DNA of 18,748 nucleotides from JAJPHC01 sp035255945 (GCA_035255945.1 DATEZA010000261.1:1-18748), one strand, 5' to 3'; numbered from the stretch's first letter, positions 6,958 through 13,660 are shown. The notes: generated from the letters alone by a model not told the origin. Numbers and translations: made by a program.

Positions 6958-7134
6958 ATGCGCCGTTTTTCCGCAGTTGCAGTTCTTGCCGTTCTTCTGA
7001 GTGCGTCCACCGCGCACGCTTCGTTGATCGACTTTCCGTCGCGGGAGGTGATCGGACGCAGCAGGATCGTGAAGCTGATCAAGCGCCTCGTCACGATCGT
7101 GACGGGAGATCAGATGTCGGATCCGAAACCGTGA
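6958..7134 (+). CDS. Small secreted cationic peptide, copy B (58 aa)
   Basis: Second copy of the 58-aa secreted peptide. The signal peptide is identical to copy A up to AHA. The mature part differs by G31V, G52Q, L53M and E55D, giving FPSREVIGRSR, an unchanged RIVKLIKRLVTIVTG stretch and a SDPKP tail. The stop is TGA rather than TAA. The same Shine-Dalgarno and leader precede it. It is convergent with TPR remnant 2 across a perfect hairpin. Its partner genes are broken on both sides, yet its own frame is intact, which suggests it is still used, perhaps with the intact sigma-TPR pair next door. Confidence 0.8.
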   Translation: MRRFSAVAVLAVLLSASTAHASLIDFPSREVIGRSRIVKLIKRLVTIVTGDQMSDPKP

Positions 7135-7140
7135 TTCGCC

Positions 7141-7169
7141 GTGAGCCGGCGGCTCGAACGCCGGCTCAC
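7141..7169. terminator. Perfect hairpin between peptide B and TPR remnant 2
   Basis: GTGAGCCGGCG and CGCCGGCTCAC make a perfect 11-bp stem around GCTCGAA. It begins six bases after the peptide stop and contains the TPR remnant's stop codon on the other strand. It is positioned to end transcription from both directions; no U-tract is present. Confidence 0.55.
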
Positions 7170-7486
7170 ATCGCGGCGAATTCCAAGGCTGGATCGCTGC
7201 GCAGCCTCTCCAGAAAATCGCGGACGTAGCGAACGGTTTTCGTTGATCGGTTTGCCGAGGTCGACGAAATGACTGACTGCCCGCGAGAGGTGAATATTCG
7301 CCGCCGCGAAATCGCCCAGCTCTCCCGCGCAGTGGCCTACCCGCCGATATACGCCAGCGCCTGGCCGCGATCCTTCCACGCATGCACGCGCAGTTGCGCA
7401 AGCACCACAGCCGGATACGAATCGGGCGGGAGGGTCTCCGCGATCGACGCTGCCAGATCGGAGATCAGCAGCGCATCCTGCGGCTC
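7166..7486 (-). pseudogene. TPR-protein remnant 2 (large internal deletions)
   Basis: Three pieces of the TPR gene are recognisable on the minus strand. A segment reads ISDLAASIAETLPPDSYPAV and on to HAWKDRGQALAYIG; a short one reads GHCAGELGDFAAANIHLS; and the C-terminus reads TVRYVRDFLERLRSDPALEF, then AAM and a TGA at 7166. They match the intact protein at 7837-9027, but the sequence between them is deleted and the frames shift. The right end breaks off at the codons for EPQ, where sequence switches directly to the leader of peptide C at 7487. N-terminal codons and the sigma gene are missing. Confidence 0.75.
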
Positions 7487-7602
7487 CTGCGCATTATCTT
7501 GCCGCTTCTCGCGGGGGCATAAGTCGCTTTTGTGTCACTCTGCCTGACGAAGAGGGGCCCCTCCCAAAAAACATCGCCGGCTTAGCCGGTACAGGAGGGG
7601 TT
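7487..7602 (+). promoter_or_regulatory. Conserved leader of peptide gene C
   Basis: Homologous to the leaders at 5081 and 6842 from CTGCGCATTAT onward. Here CCCCTCC (7558-7564) is a perfect complement of the Shine-Dalgarno GGAGGGG (7594-7600). GAGGGGCCCCTC (7552-7563) offers a competing pairing that would free the ribosome site. A CCGGCTTAGCCGG hairpin lies between. The mutually exclusive pairings suggest translational control. Confidence 0.5.
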
Positions 7603-7779
7603 ATGCGCCGTTTTTCCGCCGTTGCAGTTCTTGCCGTTCTTCTGAGCGCGTCCACCGCGCACGCTTCGCTGCTCGATTTCCCGTCGCGGGAGGGGATCGG
7701 TCGCAGCCGGATCGTGAAGCTGATCAAGCGCCTCGTCACGATCGTGACGGGGGACCAGATGTCGGAGCCAAAACCATAA
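7603..7779 (+). CDS. Small secreted cationic peptide, copy C (58 aa)
   Basis: Third copy, and the one facing the intact TPR-sigma operon. The signal peptide is the same (MRRFSAVAVLAVLLSAS, AHA cleavage), followed by SLLDFPSREGIGRSR, the invariant cationic stretch RIVKLIKRLVTIVTG and DQMSEPKP. It differs from copy A in only three amino acids (I24L, G52Q, L53M) despite nine synonymous codon changes. The Shine-Dalgarno GGAGGGG overlaps the best masking helix of the three leaders. The peptide gene and the TPR gene are convergent and 57 bp apart. By analogy with TPR receptors of secreted peptides in Gram-positive bacteria it could be a ligand of the TPR protein; that is inference. Confidence 0.82.
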   Translation: MRRFSAVAVLAVLLSASTAHASLLDFPSREGIGRSRIVKLIKRLVTIVTGDQMSEPKP

Positions 7780-7786
7780 GAATCAG

Positions 7787-7827
7787 GGAGGCGCGGGTGA
7801 TCGGTCTCGACGACGCCCGCGCTCTCC
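7787..7827. terminator. Hairpin between peptide C and the intact TPR gene
   Basis: GGAGGCGCGGG pairs with CCCGCGCTCTCC (one bulged T) across an 18-nt loop, between the convergent stops of peptide C and the TPR gene. It is probably a two-way terminator by position. Confidence 0.45.
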
Positions 7828-7836
7828 ACTGGTGAC

Positions 7837-9027
7837 TCACATTGCGGCGAATTCGCGGGTTGGATCGTCTCGAAGAGCGGCGATGTAGCTGCGCACGTGC
7901 CGGACCGTTTCGATTGATGGGAGATGCGCGGTCAATGCCTCATTCAGATAGCCGAGAGCGACCTGTGCTCGTTCGTTGAGTCCTGCCGTGAGGAACTGCT
8001 GTGCGATCTCGCGCGCCAGCCGTACTGCCTCGGCGACGTCTTCCGAAATGAGATACAGCTCGACCAGTTCCAATCCGCACATGCCGGCGTCTTCCACCAT
8101 CTCATGCATCAGGAACGATCTCCTCGCATCATGCAGCCGCTGCATTCCCATTGCGACCGCACCTCGGTTGACGAGGAGTCGCCCGAATGTCATCTCCGTT
8201 CGTATCGCTTCGAACGTCCGCCCGAGCTCCGTAAACGCCGCGGTGGCTTGCGAGAGATGGACATTCGCCGCGGTGAAATCGCCCAGCTCCGCTGCGCAAT
8301 GTCCGAGATTGTTCTGAACGCGCGCTTCCGTCTCGATGTCTTTCAGTTGTCGCGCGACGCTCAGAAGTGGTGCGAATACGTCGTAGGCATCCCGAAACGC
8401 ACGCTCGCGAAAAAGCTGAATGCCTTGTGCGATGCCGCAGAAGAGTTGCAGCCGTGCATCGCCATGATCGCGAAAGATCTGCGCGCATTCCGCGAGCATC
8501 GCCCGCGATTCCTCGAACCGATTCACCTTCTGCAGCGTCAGCGCCCGCACATACCGCACGATTGCCCGATCATGCGCCAGCGACCCGAACGTCAGCTGCT
8601 GCTCCGCGCGATCGAGCGCCTCCAGCGCTTCGGGATACCTCCCGATATACGCCAGCGCCTGCGCGCGGTCCTTCCACGCATGCGCGCGCAGTTGCGCGAG
8701 CACCACCGCAGGATACGAATCGGGCGGCAATGTCTCCGCGATCGACGCCGCGAGATCGGAGATCAGGAGCGCTTCCTGCGGCTCCTTCTCCAGCCGCGAC
8801 GACACCTCCGCTTCGAGCCGGTTCAACGCACCGGAATTGCGAAGCTCGGGACGGGTCGCCAGTCGCGGCCACTCCTCGCTGGGCGTCTCGCGCAAGGCGC
8901 GCGTCACCACATCGACGGACTCCTGCCGTTCGCGCTGCAGCCGCCGCGCGGTTTCGGCGAACTCCTGCACGCGTGCCGGATCGGGCCGGCGGTGCGCGCG
9001 CTCGAACGACACCACCTTATCGCTCAT
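7837..9027 (-). CDS. TPR-repeat protein coupled to an ECF sigma factor, 396 aa
   Basis: A predicted cytoplasmic helical-repeat protein: no signal peptide or membrane segment is seen. From MSDKVVSFERAHRRP an N-terminal helical region (about residues 1-100) is followed by repeated helix pairs of TPR type. Examples are AWKDRAQALAYIGRYPEALEAL, HDRAIVRYVRALTLQKVNRF, QNNLGHCAAELGDFTAANVHL and ERAQVALGYLNEAL; the protein ends DDPTREFAAM. The ATG at 9027 overlaps the sigma-factor stop (ATGA), so the two are translationally coupled; a longer open frame upstream merely overlaps the sigma gene. It may control the sigma factor or sense a ligand, and the convergent secreted peptide is the obvious candidate. 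Two broken copies lie at 5409 and 7166. The TPR fold is fairly sure; the role is inferred. Confidence 0.85.
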   Translation of the reverse strand: MSDKVVSFERAHRRPDPARVQEFAETARRLQRERQESVDVVTRALRETPSEEWPRLATRPELRNSGALNRLEAEVSSRLEKEPQEALLISDLAASIAETLPPDSYPAVVLAQLRAHAWKDRAQALAYIGRYPEALEALDRAEQQLTFGSLAHDRAIVRYVRALTLQKVNRFEESRAMLAECAQIFRDHGDARLQLFCGIAQGIQLFRERAFRDAYDVFAPLLSVARQLKDIETEARVQNNLGHCAAELGDFTAANVHLSQATAAFTELGRTFEAIRTEMTFGRLLVNRGAVAMGMQRLHDARRSFLMHEMVEDAGMCGLELVELYLISEDVAEAVRLAREIAQQFLTAGLNERAQVALGYLNEALTAHLPSIETVRHVRSYIAALRDDPTREFAAM

Positions 9028-9557
9028 CGTCGTCTCAATCGCCGCCGCCCTTTGCGCACGTACAGCGTCTCCGCGCGGCGGAGGCATTTCGTCAGCAGCT
9101 TCGCGGCGGACTTCTTCTTCACGCCGAGGCGTGCGGCGAGCTCGGGCACGCTGAGTCCTTCGAAAAAGCGGAGGCGAAGGATCTCCTGGTATCGCGGCGA
9201 GAGGCACTCCAGCGCCTCGCGCGCGGCGATCTGGTTCGGGAGACTCTCCAGAATATTCAGCGTCGACGGATCGATGCGCTCGAGCTCCACCTCGACATCC
9301 GGCGACAGCCGATTGTTCAGCCGCCAGTAGTACCGGCTCGCATGACAGATCGCGCCGAGGAGCCACTTGTTCAGATCGCGCACATGCAGCGGATCTTTCA
9401 GATACGAGAGGAAGACCTCGTGCGCCAGCGTCTCCGCGTCCGACTCCGGCACGCGGAACTTCTGGATCGCCACAGCGACGAGAAATCCGAAATGTTCGTG
9501 ATAGAGCGCCTCGAACTGACGCTCATCGAAGTGGGGCGCGGAACCGGTCGTGATCAT
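9024..9557 (-). CDS. ECF-type RNA polymerase sigma factor, 177 aa
   Basis: A sigma-70-family factor of ECF size with only regions 2 and 4. Region 2 covers about residues 12-75 (FEALYHEHFGFLVAVAIQKF, AETLAHEVFLSYL, NKWLLGAICHASRYYW). Region 4 covers about residues 108-160, with LSPRYQEILRLRFFEGLSV and the helix-turn-helix VPELAARLGVKKKSAAKLL; the end is strongly basic (GRRRLRRR). I chose the ATG at 9557 because it precedes region 2 by a short lead. A GTG at 9626 would add 23 residues, and neither start has a strong Shine-Dalgarno. No classical membrane anti-sigma gene is adjacent; the coupled TPR protein takes that position. Palindromes at 9594-9605 and 9625-9663 lie upstream. Confidence 0.9.
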   Translation of the reverse strand: MITTGSAPHFDERQFEALYHEHFGFLVAVAIQKFRVPESDAETLAHEVFLSYLKDPLHVRDLNKWLLGAICHASRYYWRLNNRLSPDVEVELERIDPSTLNILESLPNQIAAREALECLSPRYQEILRLRFFEGLSVPELAARLGVKKKSAAKLLTKCLRRAETLYVRKGRRRLRRR

Positions 9558-9593
9558 GCGAGTTTCGTGGAATTGAGTCGAACTTACCACGAT

Positions 9594-9605
9594 CCTACCG
9601 GTAGG
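9594..9605. promoter_or_regulatory. Perfect 12-bp palindrome upstream of the sigma factor
   Basis: CCTACCGGTAGG is a perfect dyad 37 bp before the sigma-factor ATG at 9557. It is a plausible operator in the 5' region; if the GTG at 9626 were the start it would lie inside the coding sequence. Confidence 0.4.
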
Positions 9606-9624
9606 GTTTCGGCTTTCTGCGCAC

Positions 9625-9663
9625 ACTCCTATGAGGAGAAGGCACTTTGACGCGTATAGGAGT
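9625..9663. promoter_or_regulatory. Spaced inverted repeat ACTCCTAT / ATAGGAGT
   Basis: Two perfect 8-bp arms (9625-9632 and 9656-9663) flank 23 bp, about two helical turns, upstream of the sigma-TPR operon. TTGACT on the minus strand (9661-9666) could be a -35 element, but no good -10 follows. It may bind a regulator of the operon. Confidence 0.35.
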
Positions 9664-9799
9664 CAAAACACGGGTACTAAGGAACTTATACGTTCTCGTC
9701 GTCCTCGTTCCGGGGAGCCGCAGGCGTGTTTTGCAGCGACGCATTTCGCGCCGTCCGTGGCGCGGATTCGAGCCCGGCGCGACCATCCGCGCGGCGCGC

Positions 9800-10153
9800 A
9801 TGAAGCTGCGCATCGCGCGCATCGAATGCACCATCGAGCGGCGCGGTGATGACATCGAGCACGTGACGACGATCGCCACTCGCGCCGTGCGTCGTCGCCG
9901 AAAACGTCCGTCCAATGTCGTCCCGATGCCGCGCGCGATCGGCACGCCGCTCACCGATTTCCTTCGCTACCACGTGCTCGTGCGCGTGTTCAATGGCGAT
10001 GTCGATGCGTGGCTCGCGCAGCTCGACGATGAAGGCGATGTGCGATTCGCGCGCGGTGTGCGGACGCGGTTACGCAAGGACCCGACGCTGCTCGTCGCGA
10101 TCCGCCGCATGGTCGACGCCACTCCGTTCTGGGGCGACACGCGCGTTTCGTAG
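9800..10153 (+). CDS. Hypothetical protein, 117 aa (uncertain)
   Basis: A plus-strand frame with consistently G/C third positions across codons from the ATG at 9800, notably in the C-terminal half: TPLTDFLRYHVLVRVFNGDV, DAWLAQLDDEGDVRF and RKDPTLLVAIRRMVD look like a small globular protein. The N-terminal part is Arg-rich and less convincing (RRRRKRP). No Shine-Dalgarno is seen; the frame is open further upstream to a TTG at 9647. It is convergent with the debranching-enzyme gene and overlaps its 3' end by 84 bp, which is unusual; either this gene or the C-terminal tail of the enzyme may be mis-modelled. No family recognised. Confidence 0.4.
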   Translation: MKLRIARIECTIERRGDDIEHVTTIATRAVRRRRKRPSNVVPMPRAIGTPLTDFLRYHVLVRVFNGDVDAWLAQLDDEGDVRFARGVRTRLRKDPTLLVAIRRMVDATPFWGDTRVS

Positions 10154-12130
10154 CGAAACCAGCGTGCGCAGAACTTCCGCCACGCTCCACGCCTGCGCCG
10201 CACATCCTCGCGGTTGATACGGCGCTTCCGCGTCGAACACCTCGGCGATCGTGCCGATGCACGCGTGCTCCATGTGCTCCGGAAACGCCTGCAGGAACTG
10301 CGACGCATCGCCGTCCGGATGCACCTTCCGCCACGCATCGATGAACGGACCGATGAGCCAGCCCCACACCGTGCCCTGGTGATACGCCGCATCGCGCGCG
10401 CGCAGGTCGCCGTCGTATGCCTTCTTGTAATCGGGATGATCCTGCGACAGCGAGCGCAGTCCGTACGGCGTGAGCAATTTCTCCTGCACGATGCCAACGA
10501 TCCGCGCCCACTTCGATTCATCGAGCACCGGATGATCGAGGGAGATGGCGAAGATCTGATTCGGCCGGAGCGCCGGATCGTTCATGTCCAGCACATCGTA
10601 AAGATATTGACCTTCTTCGTACCAGAAGCGCTGGTTGAACGATTCGCGCACGCGCGTCGCGTAGTCGTGCATGCGCTCCGAATTCGCATCGCCTTCCTCG
10701 CGCAGAAAATCGGCGAGGATGCAGAGCGCGTTGTACCAGAGCGCGTTGATCTCCACCGCCTTGCCGCGCCGCGGCGTCACCACCCAGTCGCCGACTTTCG
10801 CATCCATCCACGTCAGCTGATATCCCTCGGCGCCCTGCGACAGCAGTCCGTCGTTCGCATCGACATGGATGCCGAAGCGCGTGCCGCGCAGGTGGTGATC
10901 GATGATGTCGATCATCTTCGGCAGCAGCGCGCGCAGCGTGGCGCGATCGTTCGTGTAGCGGATGTAGCGCAGCACCGCGTGGAAGAACCACATCGTGGCG
11001 TCCGCCGTGTGATACAGCCCGCCGTGCTCCCCCTCGGGGAACAGGTTCGGAATCAGTCCGTCGCGGATGTACGTGGCGAACGTGCGCAGGATGTTGCCCG
11101 CTTCGCGATGCCGCCCGGTGGCGAGGGTCAGTCCTTCGAGACTGATCATCGTGTCGCGGCCCCAGTCGGTGAACCAGTGATAGCCGGCGATCACCGTGCG
11201 CGGATCGTCGCCCGCCGCATACGCGCGCGCTTCGTCCGCGGAGCGCGTGCGGGGCGAGATCAGAAACTGATCGGCCGCGAGCACGAGTTGGGCGGAGAAC
11301 TCGTCGGCCGCAGCGTTTTTTGCGATCGACAGCAGACGATCGCGGCGGGCGTGCTCCGCCATGCATGCGTCGCCCGCATCCATCGCGTTGAGCGTGTCCC
11401 AGGACTCGACGGATGCGATCAGCCCCGCGTTGTGACCCGGCTCGATGGTGAAGCGGATGGTGCCGGGACTCCACAGCGTCCCTTCGAACTCGTAGCCGCG
11501 CGCTTTTTCGATGCGGTAGATGATGCCGGGGAAGGTCTGCTCGTCCTTGTGCAATTCGCCGTGGCCGAGGAATTGGAGACGGAGCGGCGGGTAGTTGCGA
11601 TAGTCGGTGAGCTCGATGCCGTGGTCGTGCTCCGTGACCGTCCAGTGCTCGGAGACCGGCTCGTTGAGCAGACCTTCGTGCGGACGGAAATGCAGCGACA
11701 CGCGCAGCTCGAGCGTCACCGGTTCCGGCGCTTCGAGCAGCCGATAGACGATGTACGTCGTGTTCTGCAGATGCGGCATCACGACCCGTTTCTCGAAGCG
11801 GATGCCGCCGGCCGACCAGCGCCAGACCGGCAGTCCTTTCTCGAGCACGAACTCTTCGAGAAAGCCGGGATCGGGGAGGAGCGTGTTGGTTTTTTCCTCC
11901 GCGCTGAGCCGCCACGTCCGCTCGCGCGTGACGAGCTGCTCTTCGAAGTGATTGACCATCATCACGCGCCCGAGTGGTGCAGGCATTGCGGCGATGAGGA
12001 GGCCATGAAAACGTCGCGTGCAGGCGCCGGCGAGTGTCCCCGAGGCATAGCCGCCGAGTCCGTTCGTAACGAGCCACTCGCGTTTCAGGAGCGCTTCGTG
12101 CGGATCACCCCGCTGCCAGCCGACGATCAT
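10070..12130 (-). CDS. Glycogen-debranching-type enzyme (amylo-alpha-1,6-glucosidase family)
   Basis: A cytoplasmic glucan debranching enzyme that hydrolyses alpha-1,6 branch points of glycogen or maltodextrins. The N-terminal domain begins with the family signature REWLVTNGLGGYASGT and continues RRFHGLLIAA. The C-terminal (alpha/alpha)6-barrel domain shows GYHWFTDWGRDTMISLEGL (about residue 320), YQLTWMDAKVGDWVVTPRRG with KAVEINALWYNAL (about 440-460) and YHQGTVWGWLIGPFIDAW (about 585-600), as in bacterial and archaeal single-function debranching enzymes. The start is the ATG at 12130; a TTG at 12148 is an alternative, and neither has a Shine-Dalgarno. After SVAEVLRTLVSLRNA the last 30 or so residues look unrelated to the family, so the tail overlapping the gene at 9800 may be an extension. 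No glycogen operon is visible around it. Confidence 0.92.
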   Translation of the reverse strand: MIVGWQRGDPHEALLKREWLVTNGLGGYASGTLAGACTRRFHGLLIAAMPAPLGRVMMVNHFEEQLVTRERTWRLSAEEKTNTLLPDPGFLEEFVLEKGLPVWRWSAGGIRFEKRVVMPHLQNTTYIVYRLLEAPEPVTLELRVSLHFRPHEGLLNEPVSEHWTVTEHDHGIELTDYRNYPPLRLQFLGHGELHKDEQTFPGIIYRIEKARGYEFEGTLWSPGTIRFTIEPGHNAGLIASVESWDTLNAMDAGDACMAEHARRDRLLSIAKNAAADEFSAQLVLAADQFLISPRTRSADEARAYAAGDDPRTVIAGYHWFTDWGRDTMISLEGLTLATGRHREAGNILRTFATYIRDGLIPNLFPEGEHGGLYHTADATMWFFHAVLRYIRYTNDRATLRALLPKMIDIIDHHLRGTRFGIHVDANDGLLSQGAEGYQLTWMDAKVGDWVVTPRRGKAVEINALWYNALCILADFLREEGDANSERMHDYATRVRESFNQRFWYEEGQYLYDVLDMNDPALRPNQIFAISLDHPVLDESKWARIVGIVQEKLLTPYGLRSLSQDHPDYKKAYDGDLRARDAAYHQGTVWGWLIGPFIDAWRKVHPDGDASQFLQAFPEHMEHACIGTIAEVFDAEAPYQPRGCAAQAWSVAEVLRTLVSLRNARVAPERSGVDHAADRDEQRRVLA

Positions 12131-12150
12131 CGGTGGAGGAGGTAGCAAAT

Positions 12151-12303
12151 CTGAAACCTGAAATCTGAAACCTGAAACCTGAAGGAAAACCTGAAACCTG
12201 AAACCTGAAGAAAGCCGCGCAACTTGCTCTTTTCAGGTTTCAGGTTCCGGCGCAGGACGCCGCGCCGGCTTGCCTTTTTCAGGTTTCAGGTTTCAGATTT
12301 CAG
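12151..12303. repeat. Nested inverted arrays of the heptad CTGAAAC
   Basis: Tandem CTGAAAC/CTGAAAT heptads (12151-12184 and 12189-12210) are answered by GTTTCAG heptads on the same strand (12228-12247 and 12275-12303). The outer blocks match over about 27 nt and the inner blocks over about 20 nt, so a long two-part stem-loop can form. A GC-rich segment (CCGGCGCAGGACGCCGCGCC) lies between the right-hand arms. It fills the gap between the di-iron protein's stop and the debranching enzyme's start. Confidence 0.75.
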
Positions 12304-12311
12304 CTTTTCGA

Positions 12312-13571
12312 TCACCATCCGTAGCTTTTGCCGGGCTCGGGACGCTCGTGGCCGAGGAGCGCTTCGCGATACTTCACGAACTCGTTGGTCTTCAGGAAGT
12401 AGTCGGGGAGCACCGTGGCGAGATAGGCGAGGTACTGCTCGCCGGAGACCGGCTTGTTGTCCTGCGTGATGAGATTGCCGTGCACGTCGTACGGCATGAA
12501 CACCACGTCTTCCGCGCCGCGCTTCCGATAGAACTTCACATCGGGCACGAACAGCAGATCGTCGGGACGCACGCCCTGCACCGTCTCACCGGTGTCCTGC
12601 ACTTCGCGGACGACGCTGCGTGCATCGGGCGCGGTGATGCCGCCCGCCTTCGTCTGCGCGATCGCGACGTTCACCAGCTCCACCACTTCACGCACTTCGT
12701 TGTAGTACTCGCTCTGCGCCGTGCCGTTGTCGCGATCCTTGAAGCCGAATGCGACCGCCGTCGCGCCGCCGCGCTCGTTGCCGAACATCTCCAGGCCGCG
12801 CGGGATCCACGCGTTGAGCGTCTTCTGAATGTCGTTGATGGAGTAACGGCCGGCATCGGTCGTCGCACCGACGGCGAGCTCGCGCAAAAATCCGCGGCCC
12901 GACCCGATGTGGAACCCTTCCTCGGAAAGCATCGGTCCCATCGAGCGCGCCATCGGTGCATACGAGAAGACCTTCTGCATCTCGAGCTGATACTTGCCGA
13001 CGAGATCGATCACCGTGGCGAAGACGACGTTGTCGAGGAAGTTCGAGAAGGGGATGTTGAACGCGTCGAGGACGTGATTGCCCATCTCCATCGACAGCAG
13101 CTCGTCCATCGTCTCCACCGCGATGTCGGGATGTCCGGGCTTCTTCCACGAGTGATCGTGCGAGAGCACCCAGAACATCTGATACGCGTGCCGCAGCTCC
13201 TCGGCCATGATCCGAAGCGTGGCCATCTTCATCTGATCGTTCGGCGCTTCTTCGAGCGTGAGGCGATGCTGCTGGATCGAGCCGAGCTCGGTCGAGGCCT
13301 GGGCGCGCACGATGTCGCGCGCCGAATAGAACATGTTGCCCACCATCTCTCCGGCCTTCTCGAAGCGCGGCTTGCCGGCCATCCGTCCGAAGACGATGTT
13401 CTCGTTGTTCAGCTTGCCGACTTTTGCGTAGAGCTGGAACGGCGTCTGGGTGGCGTAGAACTTCGTCCAGTTCTCTTCCAGGAATGCGAGCTCCGGGAAA
13501 TGCTTTCTCTGCCACGCAACCAGCGCGTCGTGATATTTCGGATCGATTGTTTCGGTGGTGTATGCGGCCAC
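12312..13571 (-). CDS. Ferritin-like di-iron oxygenase-family protein (PaaA/BoxB-like), 419 aa
   Basis: A probable di-iron oxygenase component of the phenylacetic-acid-catabolism superfamily (PaaA, PaaC and BoxB epoxidase subunits). Candidate iron ligands form the four-helix pattern: E95 (ASTELGSIQQH), E125-x-x-H128 (MAEELRHAYQMFW), then E197 (YQLEMQKV) and E218-x-x-H221 (LSEEGFHIGSG). The C-terminal third (VRPDDLLFVPDVKFYRKRG) is less familiar. The start is a GTG at 13571 with AGGAG nine bases upstream. No reductase, PaaB or CoA ligase gene is nearby, so the substrate cannot be named and a pathway assignment would be guesswork. It is divergent from the HD-GYP gene. The superfamily is likely; the exact subfamily is uncertain. 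Confidence 0.75.
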   Translation of the reverse strand: MAAYTTETIDPKYHDALVAWQRKHFPELAFLEENWTKFYATQTPFQLYAKVGKLNNENIVFGRMAGKPRFEKAGEMVGNMFYSARDIVRAQASTELGSIQQHRLTLEEAPNDQMKMATLRIMAEELRHAYQMFWVLSHDHSWKKPGHPDIAVETMDELLSMEMGNHVLDAFNIPFSNFLDNVVFATVIDLVGKYQLEMQKVFSYAPMARSMGPMLSEEGFHIGSGRGFLRELAVGATTDAGRYSINDIQKTLNAWIPRGLEMFGNERGGATAVAFGFKDRDNGTAQSEYYNEVREVVELVNVAIAQTKAGGITAPDARSVVREVQDTGETVQGVRPDDLLFVPDVKFYRKRGAEDVVFMPYDVHGNLITQDNKPVSGEQYLAYLATVLPDYFLKTNEFVKYREALLGHERPEPGKSYGW

Positions 13572-13613
13572 GTTTCACGTCTCCTGTCGAGATCTCCGCA
13601 ACCCTTCGAACGG

Positions 13614-13622
13614 TGCGATAAT
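13614..13622 (+). promoter_or_regulatory. Candidate extended -10 promoter for the HD-GYP gene
   Basis: TGCGATAAT matches an extended -10 (TGnTATAAT) with one change. It would start transcription about 30 bases before the ATG at 13661. No good -35 is seen, which is tolerable for extended -10 promoters. Motif match only. Confidence 0.35.
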
Positions 13623-13660
13623 TGCGATTCGCGCGCGGCGCATTGTACTCGGATCAACTG

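Noticed and set aside
7924..9330. Long plus-strand open frames (468 and 427 codons) opposite the TPR and sigma genes
   Set aside because: They mirror the GC-rich antisense of real genes, are Arg/His-rich without domain features, and lack a ribosome site.
9681..9703. RpoE-like ECF promoter (GGAACTT followed by GTC) on the plus strand
   Set aside because: The spacing from GGAACTT to the GTC triplets is too short for the usual ECF promoter, and no clear gene start follows.
9595..9954. Minus-strand ORFs of 119 and 95 codons between the sigma gene and the debranching enzyme
   Set aside because: Arg/Met-rich products with irregular third positions; the opposite frame has more regular G/C third positions.
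10214..12145. 643-codon plus-strand open frame opposite the debranching enzyme
   Set aside because: The minus strand carries unmistakable family motifs; the plus-strand product is low-complexity Arg/Val/His-rich.
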